Part shown: piece by piece, positions 17,801 to 27,712 of the stretch
How the letters are laid out: each line of letters opens with the position of its first letter
Numbering within the stretch: the first letter of the stretch is position 1
Assembly (NCBI GenBank): GCA_024707405.1
Contig: JANPZU010000005.1
Span: 248,001 to 312,000 of the forward strand
Length of the DNA: 64,000 bases
Reading direction: 5' to 3'
From: Luteimonas sp.
Lineage (GTDB): Bacteria > Pseudomonadota > Gammaproteobacteria > Xanthomonadales > Xanthomonadaceae
The notes under the pieces: model-generated
The model's database searches: none
Told to the model about the DNA's origin: nothing
The model's input: the letters and a program-made list of their open reading frames with translations, nothing else
Translations under genes and position numbers: made by a program

Positions 17801-18418
17801 TGGCGCGGGCGTGCCCGTGCCGAAATCGGCCGCATTGTCATCGGTATCCGTGCAGCCGTTGTCGTCGCGGAAGGCGGCAAGGATGGTGGAGATCGTCGGT
17901 GCCGCGCCGTTGCCCTCATGGAAGTTGGCGTTGCCGAATCCGACGAAATCAAGGATCAGCGCTAGTTGTTCGGGCGAGCAGGCGTTGTTGCTGCCATTGC
18001 AGCCGATGCCTGCCGTCGAATTGACCAGTGCCACCTTGCCCGCGCCCGCAGCCATGCTGATGGTGCCGGTCGCGTCCGGTGTGGGAAGTGGGTCGCCATT
18101 GGCCCCACCTGCAAGCGAGACCAGGAAATACTGGCCCGGCTGGAGTGTCGTGGCAGGAAGCACGACCATCTGGTTGGCGTTTGCACCGATGTTGCCGGTG
18201 CCGGTGGCGCTTCCGTACTGCAGCGAGAGGCCGGAAAGCGATTCGGGCTGGTTGCCGCGGTTGAACAGTTCGACGTAGTCGTTGGCCAGTACTGCGCCAC
18301 TGTTGCCGCCGGCGCCGTAGACCTGGCTGATGACCACCTGCGCCTGCGCTTGCGTGGCGAACAGGCCGCCGAGAAGTACCGATGCCAGCCATAGCCGACG
18401 AACGAGTCGATTGCCCAC
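14846..18418 (-). CDS. ExeM/NucH-family extracellular endonuclease
   Basis: 1190 residues. A Sec signal peptide (LWLASVLLGGLFATQAQA) is followed by a lamin-tail domain (VVISQVYGAGGN...NDYVELFNRG), a Calx-beta domain (about 225-325), an OB-fold YhcR-like domain (TGIVTGRKNNGFFIQTP), then the endonuclease/exonuclease/phosphatase catalytic domain with TYNLERFFDD, LTEVEN, LLGDFNAFEFNDG and LSDHDPV. The C-terminus has a CARDB/DUF11-like beta sandwich and a pre-peptidase C-terminal-like domain (YRIEVPAGATNLRILSYGGSGD). It is a secreted DNase probably used for extracellular DNA turnover. The GTG start at 18418 is chosen because AGGGAGA lies 6-12 bp before it and the signal peptide follows at once. 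Confidence 0.88.
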   Translation of the reverse strand: MGNRLVRRLWLASVLLGGLFATQAQAQVVISQVYGAGGNSGAVLANDYVELFNRGNQPESLSGLSLQYGSATGTGNIGANANQMVVLPATTLQPGQYFLVSLAGGANGDPLPTPDATGTISMAAGAGKVALVNSTAGIGCNGSNNACSPEQLALILDFVGFGNANFHEGNGAAPTISTILAAFRDDNGCTDTDDNAADFGTGTPAPRNSATPVAPCDGGGILYFSIGNTSAAEGDSGTTPFFFTISLSQPAGEDGASVDWATADGTATVADNDYIAASGTATFIEGQTSLTISVAVVGDTTTELDETFFVNLSNPVGAEILAGQGTGTIVNDDIVTLAIHAIQGSGQLSPYDGLAVATTGIVTGRKNNGFFIQTPDGEDDGNDATSEGIFVFTSSTPPAAAAVGNLVLVQGTVTEYVPAAEPNQLPLTEIVNATVTTLSTGHALPAPIALTIALPVADGGLEQLEHLEGMRVTIPHATVVAPTEGNVNASQATATSNGRFAVVVTGTARPLREAGIQVPDPDPLGSSATNIPRWDYNPEIIAVNSTTIGAPTANLAAGCTIVDGTLTGPLDYTFRRFVIYPEGELTTDCSQAAPRPAPLPTADHATFATYNLERFFDDVNDPAIGEPVLTTDAFNRRLAKASLGIRDYLHAPDILGLTEVENLSSLQRLAERIDADAVAAGQPEPRYVAYLVEGLDVGGIDVGFLVKTGEVSPGTARVEVLSVTQVGRNETIANPNGSTSQLNDRPPLVLDAVVHFADGRSVPVTTIVVHQRSLIDIASDAAGSGGWITAGARVRAKRQAQADYLAGVVNDMQTADPTRKIVLLGDFNAFEFNDGYADAMGTVSGMPSADDETAVDGDGADLVEPNLLNATLLADPAERYSYVFEYNAQSIDHILVNEAIIASPVVTGLDIGHARINADFPEVARNETDSPTRLSDHDPVVLLIRIAAVAFANLSIEVEAVEPSVIAGNAIEFGAIVANAGPDAADFPGVGFVLDAELADLVVASPAGWDCDAPEIGAGTTTVACNSSTLANGDEAVFALAATAPESLIGETVTLAAATTSQTEDQDESNNEASASVEVIEDPLSAIPELFNAVPVGGLSGGVGDEIVYRIEVPAGATNLRILSYGGSGDVSLYASLGEIPTVADYDARSIRPGNNETITIARPTVGTWYVKLVGVRAFANVSLRGTFTP

Positions 18419-18527
18419 TGCACTCTCCCTGGATGTTGTCGTTCCGTGCCGGTCAGTCCCCCTGACGGCTGCCCGATTGTGCCTGCTCCTCTTGTCGATT
18501 GCATGACGCCCCGCGACGACGATGGAG

Positions 18528-18533
18528 TAACCT
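18528..18533 (+). promoter_or_regulatory. -10 box of a probable leaderless promoter for kynA
   Basis: TAACCT ends 6 bp before the kynA ATG at 18540 and no Shine-Dalgarno sequence lies between. No convincing -35 box at 17 bp. The 121-bp space also holds the divergent nuclease promoter. Confidence 0.45.
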
Positions 18534-18539
18534 CCGCGC

Positions 18540-19400
18540 ATGAGCATCGACAAGAACGAGCGCCCGCTTGAGGACGGCATCCATACCGATCTCGACGGAA
18601 GAATCACTTACGGCGGATATCTCAGGCTCGACCAGCTGTTGTCGTCGCAACAGCCGTTGTCCGATCCACCGCACCACGACGAGATGCTGTTCATCGTGCA
18701 GCACCAGGTCTCGGAGCTGTGGCTGAAGCTGGTGATCCACGAATTGACGGCCGCGATCGCGCACCTGCGACGCGACGAGGTGTGGCGCAGCCAGAAGGTG
18801 ATGGCGCGATGCAAGCAGGTGCTGCGGCAGCTCACCGAGCAGTGGTCGGTGCTGGAGACGTTGACGCCATCGGAATATATGGAATTCCGTGACGTGCTTG
18901 GCCCGTCGTCCGGTTTCCAGTCGCTGCAATACCGGCAGGTCGAATTCCTGTTGGGCAACAAGAATGCGTCGATGCTGAAGGTGTTCGCCCATGATCCGGA
19001 AGGGCAGGCGGGGTTGCGCGGGGCGTTGGAGGCGCCGGGTCTGTACGACGAATTCCTGCGCTACCTCGCGCGTTGGGGCCATGCGATTCCCGAACGCCAC
19101 CTGCAACGCGACTGGAGCCTGCCGCACGTGCGCGACGACGCGCTGCTGCCCGTGTTCGAGGCGATCTACGAGGACACCGCGCGCTATTGGCGAGAGTACG
19201 CGCTAAGCGAAGACCTGGTCGATCTGGAAAGCCAATTCCAGTTGTGGCGCTTCCGCCACATGCGCACCGTCATGCGCATCATCGGGTTCAAGCGCGGCAC
19301 CGGTGGATCCAGCGGGGTCGGCTTCCTGAAACAGGCGCTGGAACTGACGTTCTTCCCGGAGTTGTTCGACGTGCGCACGCGGATCGGGCCGGGCGCCTGA
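18540..19400 (+). CDS. kynA: Tryptophan 2,3-dioxygenase
   Basis: 286 residues, heme enzyme opening the indole ring of L-tryptophan to N-formylkynurenine. Recognised by [13 protein letters not shown], the heme-side [51 protein letters not shown] and the C-terminal [18 protein letters not shown] with the substrate-binding Thr. Length fits the bacterial tetrameric enzyme. No kynurenine hydrolase or formamidase is adjacent; the next gene is an AbgT-type transporter 61 bp downstream. Its presence means this genome both makes (trp operon at 42-52 kb) and degrades tryptophan. Confidence 0.96.
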   Translation: MSIDKNERPLEDGIHTDLDGRITYGGYLRLDQLLSSQQPLSDPPHHDEMLFIVQHQVSELWLKLVIHELTAAIAHLRRDEVWRSQKVMARCKQVLRQLTEQWSVLETLTPSEYMEFRDVLGPSSGFQSLQYRQVEFLLGNKNASMLKVFAHDPEGQAGLRGALEAPGLYDEFLRYLARWGHAIPERHLQRDWSLPHVRDDALLPVFEAIYEDTARYWREYALSEDLVDLESQFQLWRFRHMRTVMRIIGFKRGTGGSSGVGFLKQALELTFFPELFDVRTRIGPGA

Positions 19401-19461
19401 GCCTCTCGTGGCTTAGCCGGGCTGCTAGGATGCGGCCTTCGCCTTGTCGCCAGGAGCCTGC

Positions 19462-21051
19462 ATGAGCCAGCCCAATCCCGATCCGATCGCCGCCGAACGC
19501 GGCTTCGGGGCCCGTTTCCTCGACGGCGTCGAGCGCATCGGCAACAAGCTGCCGGATCCGGCGTTCCTGTTCCTGCTGCTGATGCTGCTGGTCTGGGGGC
19601 TGTCATGGGCGCTGTCCTATGTCGAATTCAGTGCCCTCAATCCGCGCACCGGCGAACCGATCCAGGTCGTGAACCTGCTCTCGGGCAGTTCACTCACGGC
19701 CTTCATGGCCAACATGTACCAGGTGTTCATGGCATTCGCGCCGCTTGGCGTGGTGCTGACGGCGATGCTGGGCCTGGGTGTTGCCGAGCACACCGGCTTC
19801 ATCAACGCGGCATTGCGCCGGATCCTTGCGATCACGCCGAAGCAGTTGCTGACTCCGGCGCTGGTGGCGGTGGCGGTGCTGAGCCACGTCGCGGTCGATG
19901 CCGGCTACGTGCTGGTGATCCCGCTGGGCGGCGTGATCTTCTACGCCGCCGGTCGCCATCCGCTGGCAGGCATCGCGGCGGCGTTCTGTGGCGTGTCGGG
20001 CGGTTTCTCGGCGACGCTCATCGTGCCGTCCTCGCTTGATCCGCTGCTGGCCAGCTTCACCCAGACCGCCGGCCAGATCCTGGATCCGGCGCTGACGGTC
20101 AATCCGCTCAACAACTGGATCTTCACCACGGCGTCGAGCGCACTGATCATCGCCATCGGCTGGTTCGTTACCGAGAAGATCATCGAGCCGCGCTTGCAGA
20201 AGACGGTGGTCGACGGCGACACGGCCGACCTGCCGAAGATGGAACCGCTGACTGCACCAGAGCGTCGCGGCCTGACGTGGGCGATGGTGGCGATGCTGGT
20301 TGCGCTGGTGCTCTTTGCGCTGAGCTTGATCCCGGAGACCTCGCCATGGCGTGCACCGCCGGATACGCCGGCCGTGCTGGCCGGCGGGCACCCGCTGCTG
20401 GTGGCGGCGGCACCGGTGATGCAGTCGATCGTGGCGTTGATCTTCATCCTGTTCCTCATCCCCGGTATCGTCTACGGCTATGTCGCGGGGACGGTGAAAA
20501 GCCACCGCGACATCATCGCGGCGATGACCAAGGCGATGAGCGGCATGGCGTACTACATCGTCATCGCGTTCTTCATCGCGCAGTTCCTGGCTGGCTTCAA
20601 CGGTTCAAACCTCGGCACGCTGCTGGCGGTGGAAGGGGCGGCGTTGCTGCAGGGCCTGCCGGTGTGGCTGACGATCATCGGCCTGATCGTGATGACCGGC
20701 ATCGTCAACCTGTTCATCGGTTCGGCTTCGGCCAAGTGGGCGCTGCTGGCGCCGATCATGGTGCCGCTGATGATGCAACTGGGCGTGTCGCCTGACTTCA
20801 CCCAGGCCGCGTACCGCGTCGGCGATTCGATGACCACCATCATCACCCCGCTGATGCCGTACTTCCCGCTGATCGTGGTGTTCTGCCAGCGCTACGTGAA
20901 GTCCGCCGGCATCGGCACGCTGGCTTCGATCATGCTGCCGTACTCGATCGCGTTGTCGATCCTGTGGACGCTGTTCCTGCTGGCATTCTGGGCGCTCGGG
21001 ATTCCGCTCGGCATCGACGCCAGCTACGAATACGTGCCCGGCACGCCTTGA
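19462..21051 (+). CDS. AbgT-family transporter
   Basis: 529 residues with about 11-13 hydrophobic segments. Typical AbgT stretches are visible: LPDPAFLFLLLMLLVWGLSW, YVLVIPLGGVIFYAAGRHPLAGIAAAFCGVSGGFSAT, NLFIGSASAKWALLAPIMVP and DSMTTIITPLMPYFPLIVVF. Members import p-aminobenzoyl-glutamate (E. coli AbgT) or export sulfonamides and folate catabolites (Neisseria MtrF, Alcanivorax YdaH). The ATG at 19462 follows AGGAG at 19452. No abgA/abgB hydrolase genes are nearby, so the direction and substrate are open. A strong terminator follows. Confidence 0.88.
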   Translation: MSQPNPDPIAAERGFGARFLDGVERIGNKLPDPAFLFLLLMLLVWGLSWALSYVEFSALNPRTGEPIQVVNLLSGSSLTAFMANMYQVFMAFAPLGVVLTAMLGLGVAEHTGFINAALRRILAITPKQLLTPALVAVAVLSHVAVDAGYVLVIPLGGVIFYAAGRHPLAGIAAAFCGVSGGFSATLIVPSSLDPLLASFTQTAGQILDPALTVNPLNNWIFTTASSALIIAIGWFVTEKIIEPRLQKTVVDGDTADLPKMEPLTAPERRGLTWAMVAMLVALVLFALSLIPETSPWRAPPDTPAVLAGGHPLLVAAAPVMQSIVALIFILFLIPGIVYGYVAGTVKSHRDIIAAMTKAMSGMAYYIVIAFFIAQFLAGFNGSNLGTLLAVEGAALLQGLPVWLTIIGLIVMTGIVNLFIGSASAKWALLAPIMVPLMMQLGVSPDFTQAAYRVGDSMTTIITPLMPYFPLIVVFCQRYVKSAGIGTLASIMLPYSIALSILWTLFLLAFWALGIPLGIDASYEYVPGTP

Positions 21052-21079
21052 TTCGGCGAAGCATTCCGGCATGACGACG

Positions 21080-21108
21080 ACGGGAGCCTTCGGGCTCCCG
21101 TCTTTTTT
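21080..21108 (+). terminator. Rho-independent terminator after the AbgT gene
   Basis: Perfect stem ACGGGAGCC-TTCG-GGCTCCCGT followed by CTTTTTT; 28 bp after the stop at 21051. Confidence 0.9.
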
Positions 21109-21148
21109 GCGATGGGTGAAGGCCGCACGCAAGCGTGGGGGTTCGCCT

Positions 21149-21238
21149 GCCATAGAGCGAAGCTTGCTCCGCTGCAGGCATGGTTCCGACGGCGCGGAAC
21201 GATGGGCAGCCGAGCAAGCTCGGTTCTACGGGATGGCG
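21149..21238. repeat. Inverted pair of GAGC-AAGCTTGCTC-type repeats
   Basis: A short unit with the palindrome GAGCGAAGCTTGCTC (from about 21149) and a second with GCCGAGCAAGCTCGG then TTCTAC (to about 21238) are arranged head to head. They match the GTAGGAGCGAGCTTGCTCGC style of dispersed repeat seen in Xanthomonas, Lysobacter and Pseudomonas. They lie between convergent transporter genes. Confidence 0.6.
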
Positions 21239-21260
21239 AGGCTGTTGGTTGAATCGCCGC

Positions 21261-22640
21261 TCAGGCGTAGCCGATCCACACCGCGACCATCAGCGCCAAT
21301 GCCGCTGCGAGCCAAAGCTTCAGCAACAGCGTCCAGGCGAACTTGAACCAGCGGTCGTAGGGGATGCCGGCCATGCCCAGGATGGCCATCAACACGATGT
21401 TGGTCGGATAGAGCAGGTTGGCGAAGCCATCGCCGAACTGGAACGCCAGTACCGCGACCTGCCGTTCCACGCCCACCACGTCGGCCAGCGGCGCCATGAT
21501 CGGCATGGTCGCGAAGGCTTGCCCCGAGCCCGATGGGATGAAGAAGTTGATCATCGCCTGCATCGACATCATGCCGACGGCGGCGACTTCGGTGCCTACC
21601 CAGCCCAGCGGGATCGAAGCCCCATGCACGATGGTGTGCAGCACCTGGCCGTCTTCGAGGATCAACGCGATCCCGCGTGCGAAACCGACCAGCAATGCCA
21701 CCACCGCGAGCTCCGCGGCACCGGAGGCGAACTTCTTCGCGGTGCCGTCCAAGCCGAGTCCGCCGACGATGCCCGCGGCCATGGCGATACCGAGCCAGAT
21801 CGCGCCGAGTTCGGTCAGGTACCAGCCGCGCTGCGAGATGCCATGGAACATCGCGACCAGTCCAGCCAGCACCAGCAGGCCGATCACGCCGTGGCGGCGG
21901 TTGAACGCGGGGTATTGGGTGAGTGCGGCGTGGCGTTCGTCCTCCACGCCCGCCATCAGGCTGGCCGAAGGGTCGGCCGCGACCTTGCGCGTGTAGCGCC
22001 AGACGTGATGCACCACGATGGCGACGAAGGGCAGGAACAATGCGAGCCGGAAGCCGATGCCCGATGCCGGCGGCAGGCCGCTGATGTCCTGTGCGACCAG
22101 CACCGTATAGGGATTCGTCCAGGCGATGCCGTAGCCGACGCTGTAGCCGCCCACCATCACGCCCATCGCGGTGATCGCGTCGAGTCGCATCGCCGCGCAC
22201 AGCGAGATCAGCACCACCGCGAACGGGATGTACTCGGTGGAGACGCCGAGCGTGCCCGAGCCTGCCGCGAACGCCGATGTGCCGAAGATGATCAGCAACG
22301 CCGGATTGTGGCCGATGCGCTTGAGCAGCCAGCCCAGCAGTGCATCGATCACGCCGGTCGCGCGCAGCACGGCGATCGCGCCGCCCACGATCAGCAGGAA
22401 GAAAATGATGGCTTGTGCATCCGCCAGCGCGCGCGGCACCGCGGTGAACAGCGTGGTGGGCGAAAGCCGGACGCGTTCGGCATGCACCTCGTAGCTGCCC
22501 GGCACCACCATCATCCGCCCGGCCTCGTTGGGCGCGGTGTCGAAGCCGCCCTGTGGCAACACCCAGGTGGCGGCGAGCGCCAGGATCATGAAGAAAAACA
22601 GCAGGACGAGGGTGTGCGGGATGCGGAAGCTTCGGGTCAT
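21261..22640 (-). CDS. YfcC-family putative basic amino-acid/dicarboxylate transporter
   Basis: 459 residues from ATG 22640 (MTRSFRIPHTLVLLFFF). Around 12 membrane segments and family stretches AIIFFLLIVGGAIAVLRATGVIDALLGWLLKRI, GTLGVSTEYIPFAVVL, GYGIAWTNPYTVLVAQDISGLP and NFFIPSGSGQAFATMPIMAPLADVVGV, as in the YfcC/DcuC-like ion transporter superfamily. Substrate unproven; homologues are linked to arginine, ornithine or C4-dicarboxylates. An in-frame upstream ATG exists but its added residues are basic and unconserved-looking. Divergent from the POT gene. Confidence 0.8.
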   Translation of the reverse strand: MTRSFRIPHTLVLLFFFMILALAATWVLPQGGFDTAPNEAGRMMVVPGSYEVHAERVRLSPTTLFTAVPRALADAQAIIFFLLIVGGAIAVLRATGVIDALLGWLLKRIGHNPALLIIFGTSAFAAGSGTLGVSTEYIPFAVVLISLCAAMRLDAITAMGVMVGGYSVGYGIAWTNPYTVLVAQDISGLPPASGIGFRLALFLPFVAIVVHHVWRYTRKVAADPSASLMAGVEDERHAALTQYPAFNRRHGVIGLLVLAGLVAMFHGISQRGWYLTELGAIWLGIAMAAGIVGGLGLDGTAKKFASGAAELAVVALLVGFARGIALILEDGQVLHTIVHGASIPLGWVGTEVAAVGMMSMQAMINFFIPSGSGQAFATMPIMAPLADVVGVERQVAVLAFQFGDGFANLLYPTNIVLMAILGMAGIPYDRWFKFAWTLLLKLWLAAALALMVAVWIGYA

Positions 22641-22876
22641 CGGATGGCGATCCTGTCGGGGGGTCGTTCGCGCCATGCTACCCCGCACGGAGTGCCCGCA
22701 TCGGCGCACAGGGCCGTGGGCCGGTTGCAGCGGCGCGACGTAACCTGCTGTCTTGACGAGAATTTCTGCCGTCCAGAAAGAGGTTGTTTGACGGCGCAAG
22801 GGGCTTTGCACATGCTGCCGCGTCCGCGGCGAGCGGACGCCGTGACCAACCGTGTTTATCCGAAGGAAAGATCCGC

Positions 22877-24382
<1,506 letters not shown>

Positions 24383-24420
24383 CGCAATGGCCTGTGCGCA
24401 TCGCGCGCAGTTGCCATGGC

Positions 24421-24447
24421 GTCATCCCCGCGAAGGCGGGGATCCAG
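24421..24447. repeat. Single arm of the GTCATCCCCGCGAA-GCGGGGATCCA repeat
   Basis: Same sequence as the arms at 10151-10219 but with GAAGG in the loop and no inverted partner here. Lies between the POT stop and its terminator. Confidence 0.85.
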
Positions 24448-24495
24448 TGCCCAAAGCGGCCCGTGTCGCATCGACGACACGAGGCAGAAGAACGG

Positions 24496-24526
24496 ACGGC
24501 GGCCCTCGAGGCCGCCGTTTTCGTTT
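24496..24526 (+). terminator. Rho-independent terminator after the POT gene
   Basis: Stem ACGGCGGCC with loop around CTCGA and GGCCGCCGT, then TTTCGTTT. The remaining 90 bp to the next start include TAAAGT (about 24574), a -10 candidate for the MFS gene. Confidence 0.75.
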
Positions 24527-24617
24527 CAGCATCCGATCAATGACCCGTGAGGTGCCGCGGGACGGCACGGGCGTGTAAAGTCCTGCACCAGCCAAGACAA
24601 ATCGGGGAAACCTTTCG

Positions 24618-25961
24618 ATGACCGATCCGACCACGAGCGCGCTGCCGCGCCCGACGCCGATGCAGCGCTGGCTGGTGCTGGTGTTCGTCAGTCTGGCGAT
24701 GTTCGCCAATTACTACATCTACGATTCGTTCGGCCCGGTCGTCGACCTGCTGCGTGAGCAGGAAGGTTTCAGCTACGACCAGATCAGCATGATCTTCAGC
24801 GCCTACAGCGTGGCCGCAGTCGTGGTGTTGCTGATCGGCGGCTACATCATCGATCGCTGGGGCACCAAGGTCGCGATCACGGTGTTTGCGGCGATCTGCC
24901 TCGGTGCGGCGGCGTTGATGGCGTCCACCGCGAGTTTCGAGACGATGCTGGCCGGCCGCTTCCTGCTGGGCGTGGGCGCGGAGCCACTGATCGTCGCCGC
25001 GACCGCGGTACTGGCGAAGTGGTTCAAGGGCAAGGAGCTGAGTTTCGCATTCGGCATCAACCTGTCGATTGCGCGGCTGGGCTCGGCGTCGGCGGACTGG
25101 TCGACTTCGTTCGCGGCACCGTTGTACCAGAACTGGCAGGATCCGCTGTGGCTGGCCACGGGCATCGCCGGCGTCGGCGTCGCTGCGGCGATGCTCTACT
25201 GGATGATGGAAGCGCGTGCCGAGGGGCGCGTCGACCTGGGTGCGCCGCCTGAAACCGACAAGCTCGACCTGAAGCAGATGTACGCCTTCAGCGCGTCGTT
25301 CTGGTACATCGTCGGCCTGTGCGTGGTGTTCTACGCCACGGTGTTCCCGTTCCGCGCCTTCGCCATCGATTACTTCCAGCAGGCGCATGGACTCGATCGC
25401 AGCACCGCCGGCATGCTCAGCAGCCTGTTGCCGATGGCAGCCATCATCGCCACGCCATTGTTCGGTCTGTGGGTCGACCGCGTAGGCAGGCGCTCGCTGT
25501 TCATGGCCGTGGGTTCGCTGATCATGCTGCCGCTGTTTTTGGCTGTGACCTACCTGCCGCCGGGGCCGGAGGTAGGCATCTGGATACCGTTCGTCGGCGG
25601 CGCGCAGGTGCCGATCACGCTGCTGGTGGTGATGCTGCTGCTGGGCGGCGTGTTCTCGCTGATCCCGGCGGTCATGTGGCCCTCGGTGGCGTACATCGTC
25701 CGCGAGAACCGGCTGGGCGCGGCGTATTCGATGATGACGCTGTGCCAGCAGGTGGGCGTGTTCCTGGTGCCGCTGGTCGTCGGCCGCTTGAACACGCATT
25801 TCCTCGCCGGCCCAGAACACACGGCGGGATATACGCCGGGCATGTGGTTCTACAGCGCGCTCGCGGCGCTCGGGCTGCTGTTCTCGTACCAGTTGTGGCG
25901 TACCGAGTCCGGCCCCCGCGGGCACGGACTCGAACGCAGCTCGAAGCAGATGGCCGGTTGA
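24618..25961 (+). CDS. MFS transporter (MFSD1-like)
   Basis: 447 residues, 12 membrane segments. Recognisable MFS features: YIYDSFGPVVDLL in helix 1, the loop 2-3 motif GGYIIDRWGTKVAI, RFLLGVGAEPLIVA, and GLWVDRVGRRSLFM in the second half. NYYIYDSFGP and GAEPLIVAATAVLAKWFKGKEL resemble the MFSD1 group, whose lysosomal members move dipeptides; with the POT gene just upstream a peptide or amino-acid substrate is reasonable, but this is inference. A good RBS (GGGGAAA) precedes the ATG. Confidence 0.85.
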   Translation: MTDPTTSALPRPTPMQRWLVLVFVSLAMFANYYIYDSFGPVVDLLREQEGFSYDQISMIFSAYSVAAVVVLLIGGYIIDRWGTKVAITVFAAICLGAAALMASTASFETMLAGRFLLGVGAEPLIVAATAVLAKWFKGKELSFAFGINLSIARLGSASADWSTSFAAPLYQNWQDPLWLATGIAGVGVAAAMLYWMMEARAEGRVDLGAPPETDKLDLKQMYAFSASFWYIVGLCVVFYATVFPFRAFAIDYFQQAHGLDRSTAGMLSSLLPMAAIIATPLFGLWVDRVGRRSLFMAVGSLIMLPLFLAVTYLPPGPEVGIWIPFVGGAQVPITLLVVMLLLGGVFSLIPAVMWPSVAYIVRENRLGAAYSMMTLCQQVGVFLVPLVVGRLNTHFLAGPEHTAGYTPGMWFYSALAALGLLFSYQLWRTESGPRGHGLERSSKQMAG

Positions 25962-26016
25962 TCGATCGGCGAGGTCGTGGACGAGGTCGTCGTCCGGGCC
26001 TCGCGGATCGGTTCGA

Positions 26017-26511
26017 TCAATCCTTGCCTTTCACCATCGCCTCTAGGCCGGCGCCCCCGAGCTTGTCGATCAGGCGATCGAGCATCGCGCGCTCCTCGTC
26101 GTCCAGCGGCGAGAGCAGGCGGCGTTCGCAGGCCAGCACCATCGGCGCGACCTCGTCGTAGACCGAGTAACCGGCCTCGGTCAGTCGCAGCACCGAACGA
26201 CGGCGGTCGTCGCCGTGGATCTCGCGTTCGATCAGGCCGCGTTCGAGCAGGCGCGCCACGGCCCGGCTGACGGCGACCTTGTCCATCGCGGTGCGGTCGG
26301 CGACGCCGTTGGCCGACAGGTCGGGGTCGATCGCCAGCACCGCCATCGTCCGCCATTCGGTGATCGCCAGCCCGAAGCGGGCGTGGTAACGGCCGGCGAT
26401 GTCCTGGCTGACGCGGTTGGACAGCACGCTCAGGCGGTAGGGCAGGAACCGATCCAGCTCCAGCCGTGCGTGCTGGGGGGAGGTGGAATCAGGTGCGGCG
26501 TCGCTGGACAT
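26017..26511 (-). CDS. MarR-family regulator of the homogentisate pathway (probable HmgR)
   Basis: 164 residues with the MarR winged helix: helix-turn-helix region LSANGVADRTAMDKVAVSRAVARLLERGLIERE (about 83-115) and wing DRRRSVLRLTEAG. It is transcribed divergently from hpd, and the shared 90-bp region has a clean inverted repeat in the hpd promoter spacer. MarR repressors next to hpd/hmgA usually respond to homogentisate or 4-hydroxyphenylpyruvate; the neighbourhood and operator placement support a local repressor role, while the ligand is inferred. Confidence 0.85.
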   Translation of the reverse strand: MSSDAAPDSTSPQHARLELDRFLPYRLSVLSNRVSQDIAGRYHARFGLAITEWRTMAVLAIDPDLSANGVADRTAMDKVAVSRAVARLLERGLIEREIHGDDRRRSVLRLTEAGYSVYDEVAPMVLACERRLLSPLDDEERAMLDRLIDKLGGAGLEAMVKGKD

Positions 26512-26524
26512 GTTGCGGTAGTCC

Positions 26525-26553
26525 TTGCAATAGGTTTCAGTTGAAACTATAAA
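26525..26553 (+). promoter_or_regulatory. hpd promoter with a palindromic operator in its spacer
   Basis: -35 box TTGCAA (26525-26530), a 17-bp spacer and -10 box TATAAA (26548-26553). The spacer carries GTTTCA-GT-TGAAAC (26534-26547), a perfect 6-bp inverted repeat, of MarR-operator type. A dimer bound there would block RNA polymerase. Transcription would start near 26560 and leave about 40 nt before the hpd ATG with GAGGAA as RBS. Confidence 0.7.
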
Positions 26554-26601
26554 GGAGAATCATTCCGGCGCATGGCGCCTTGGCACTCGAGGAACCCCAC
26601 G

Positions 26602-27699
26602 ATGAGCGCACAGCCGAATCTTGGCATGCAGGTGACCACGTTTGAAAACCCGATGGGCATCGACGGTTTCGAGTTCGTCGAGTATGCCGCGCCCAAGGGC
26701 GAAGCCGGGCACCTGCACGATTACTTCCGCAAGCTCGGTTTCGTGCAGGTCGCACGCCACAAGACGCGCCCGATCAGCACCTATCGCCAGGGCGATTGCA
26801 CGTTCCTGATCAACGAGGATCCCGATTCCTTCGCCGCGCGCTTCGCCGAACAGCACGGCCCCAGTGCCTGCGGCTTCGCCATCCGCTTCAACAAGTTGGC
26901 CGAGTGGGCGCGCGTGCAGGCACTCAAGAACGGCGCCGAGGCGTTCGACGCCAAGGACGAACTCACCAAGGCCGTCGCCGCACCGGTGATCAAGGGCATC
27001 GGCGGTTGCATGCTGTACCTCGTGGATCGCTACGACAACGAAGGCACCATCCACGACCCGGACTACGAATGGCTGCCGGGCGCGGACAAGAAGCCGACGG
27101 GCTTCGGCCTGACCTTCATCGACCATCTCACCCACAACCTCTACCAGGGGAACATGGCGAAGTGGTCGGATTACTACGAGCGCCTGTTCAACTTCCGCGA
27201 GATCCGCTACTTCGACATCAAGGGCGCCAAGACCGGCCTGTTGTCGAAGGCGATGACCGCGCCCGACGGCATGGTGCGCATCCCGCTCAATGAATCGAGC
27301 GACCCCAAGTCGCAGATCAACGAGTACCTCGATACCTACCAGGGCGAGGGCATCCAGCATATCGCCTGCTTCACCGACGACATCTACACGACCGTCGAGG
27401 CGATGCGGGCGCAGGGCATCGATTTCCTCGATACCCCGGATACCTACTTCGACGTGATCGACATGCGCATCCCCGACCATGGCGAAGACGTGGCGCGCCT
27501 GCGCGAGAACAAGATCCTGATCGACGCCGACCCCGAGACCAAGCAGCGCAAGCTGCTGCAGATCTTCACCAAGAACGCGCTCGGCCCGATCTTCTTTGAG
27601 ATCATCCAGCGCAAGGGCAACGAAGGCTTCGGCGAAGGCAACTTCCAGGCGTTGTTCGAGAGCATCGAGCGCGACCAGATGCAGCGCGGCGTGCTCTGA
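26602..27699 (+). CDS. hpd: 4-hydroxyphenylpyruvate dioxygenase
   Basis: 365 residues. Non-heme Fe(II) enzyme converting 4-hydroxyphenylpyruvate to homogentisate. Two VOC modules; the iron triad is seen as FIDHLTHNL (His near 174), GIQHIACFTDDI (His near 253) and FFEIIQRKGNEGFGEGNF (Glu near 333), with the C-terminal helix that gates the active site. Start at 26602 (MSAQPNLGMQVTTFENPMG) is preceded by GAGGAACC; an ATG at 26572 is in frame but lacks an RBS. Followed by a repeat-flanked DUF559 cassette and then hmgA. Confidence 0.96.
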   Translation: MSAQPNLGMQVTTFENPMGIDGFEFVEYAAPKGEAGHLHDYFRKLGFVQVARHKTRPISTYRQGDCTFLINEDPDSFAARFAEQHGPSACGFAIRFNKLAEWARVQALKNGAEAFDAKDELTKAVAAPVIKGIGGCMLYLVDRYDNEGTIHDPDYEWLPGADKKPTGFGLTFIDHLTHNLYQGNMAKWSDYYERLFNFREIRYFDIKGAKTGLLSKAMTAPDGMVRIPLNESSDPKSQINEYLDTYQGEGIQHIACFTDDIYTTVEAMRAQGIDFLDTPDTYFDVIDMRIPDHGEDVARLRENKILIDADPETKQRKLLQIFTKNALGPIFFEIIQRKGNEGFGEGNFQALFESIERDQMQRGVL

Positions 27700-27712
27700 T
27701 CGACGTGCTTCG

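Noticed and set aside
15740-17965. 741-codon open frame on the plus strand opposite the nuclease gene
   Set aside because: Composition is Arg/Gly/Asp-rich without any fold; the minus-strand frame encodes a complete multidomain nuclease.
24537-25925. 462-codon minus-strand frame opposite the MFS gene
   Set aside because: Same kind of antisense shadow; no domain and no start signals.
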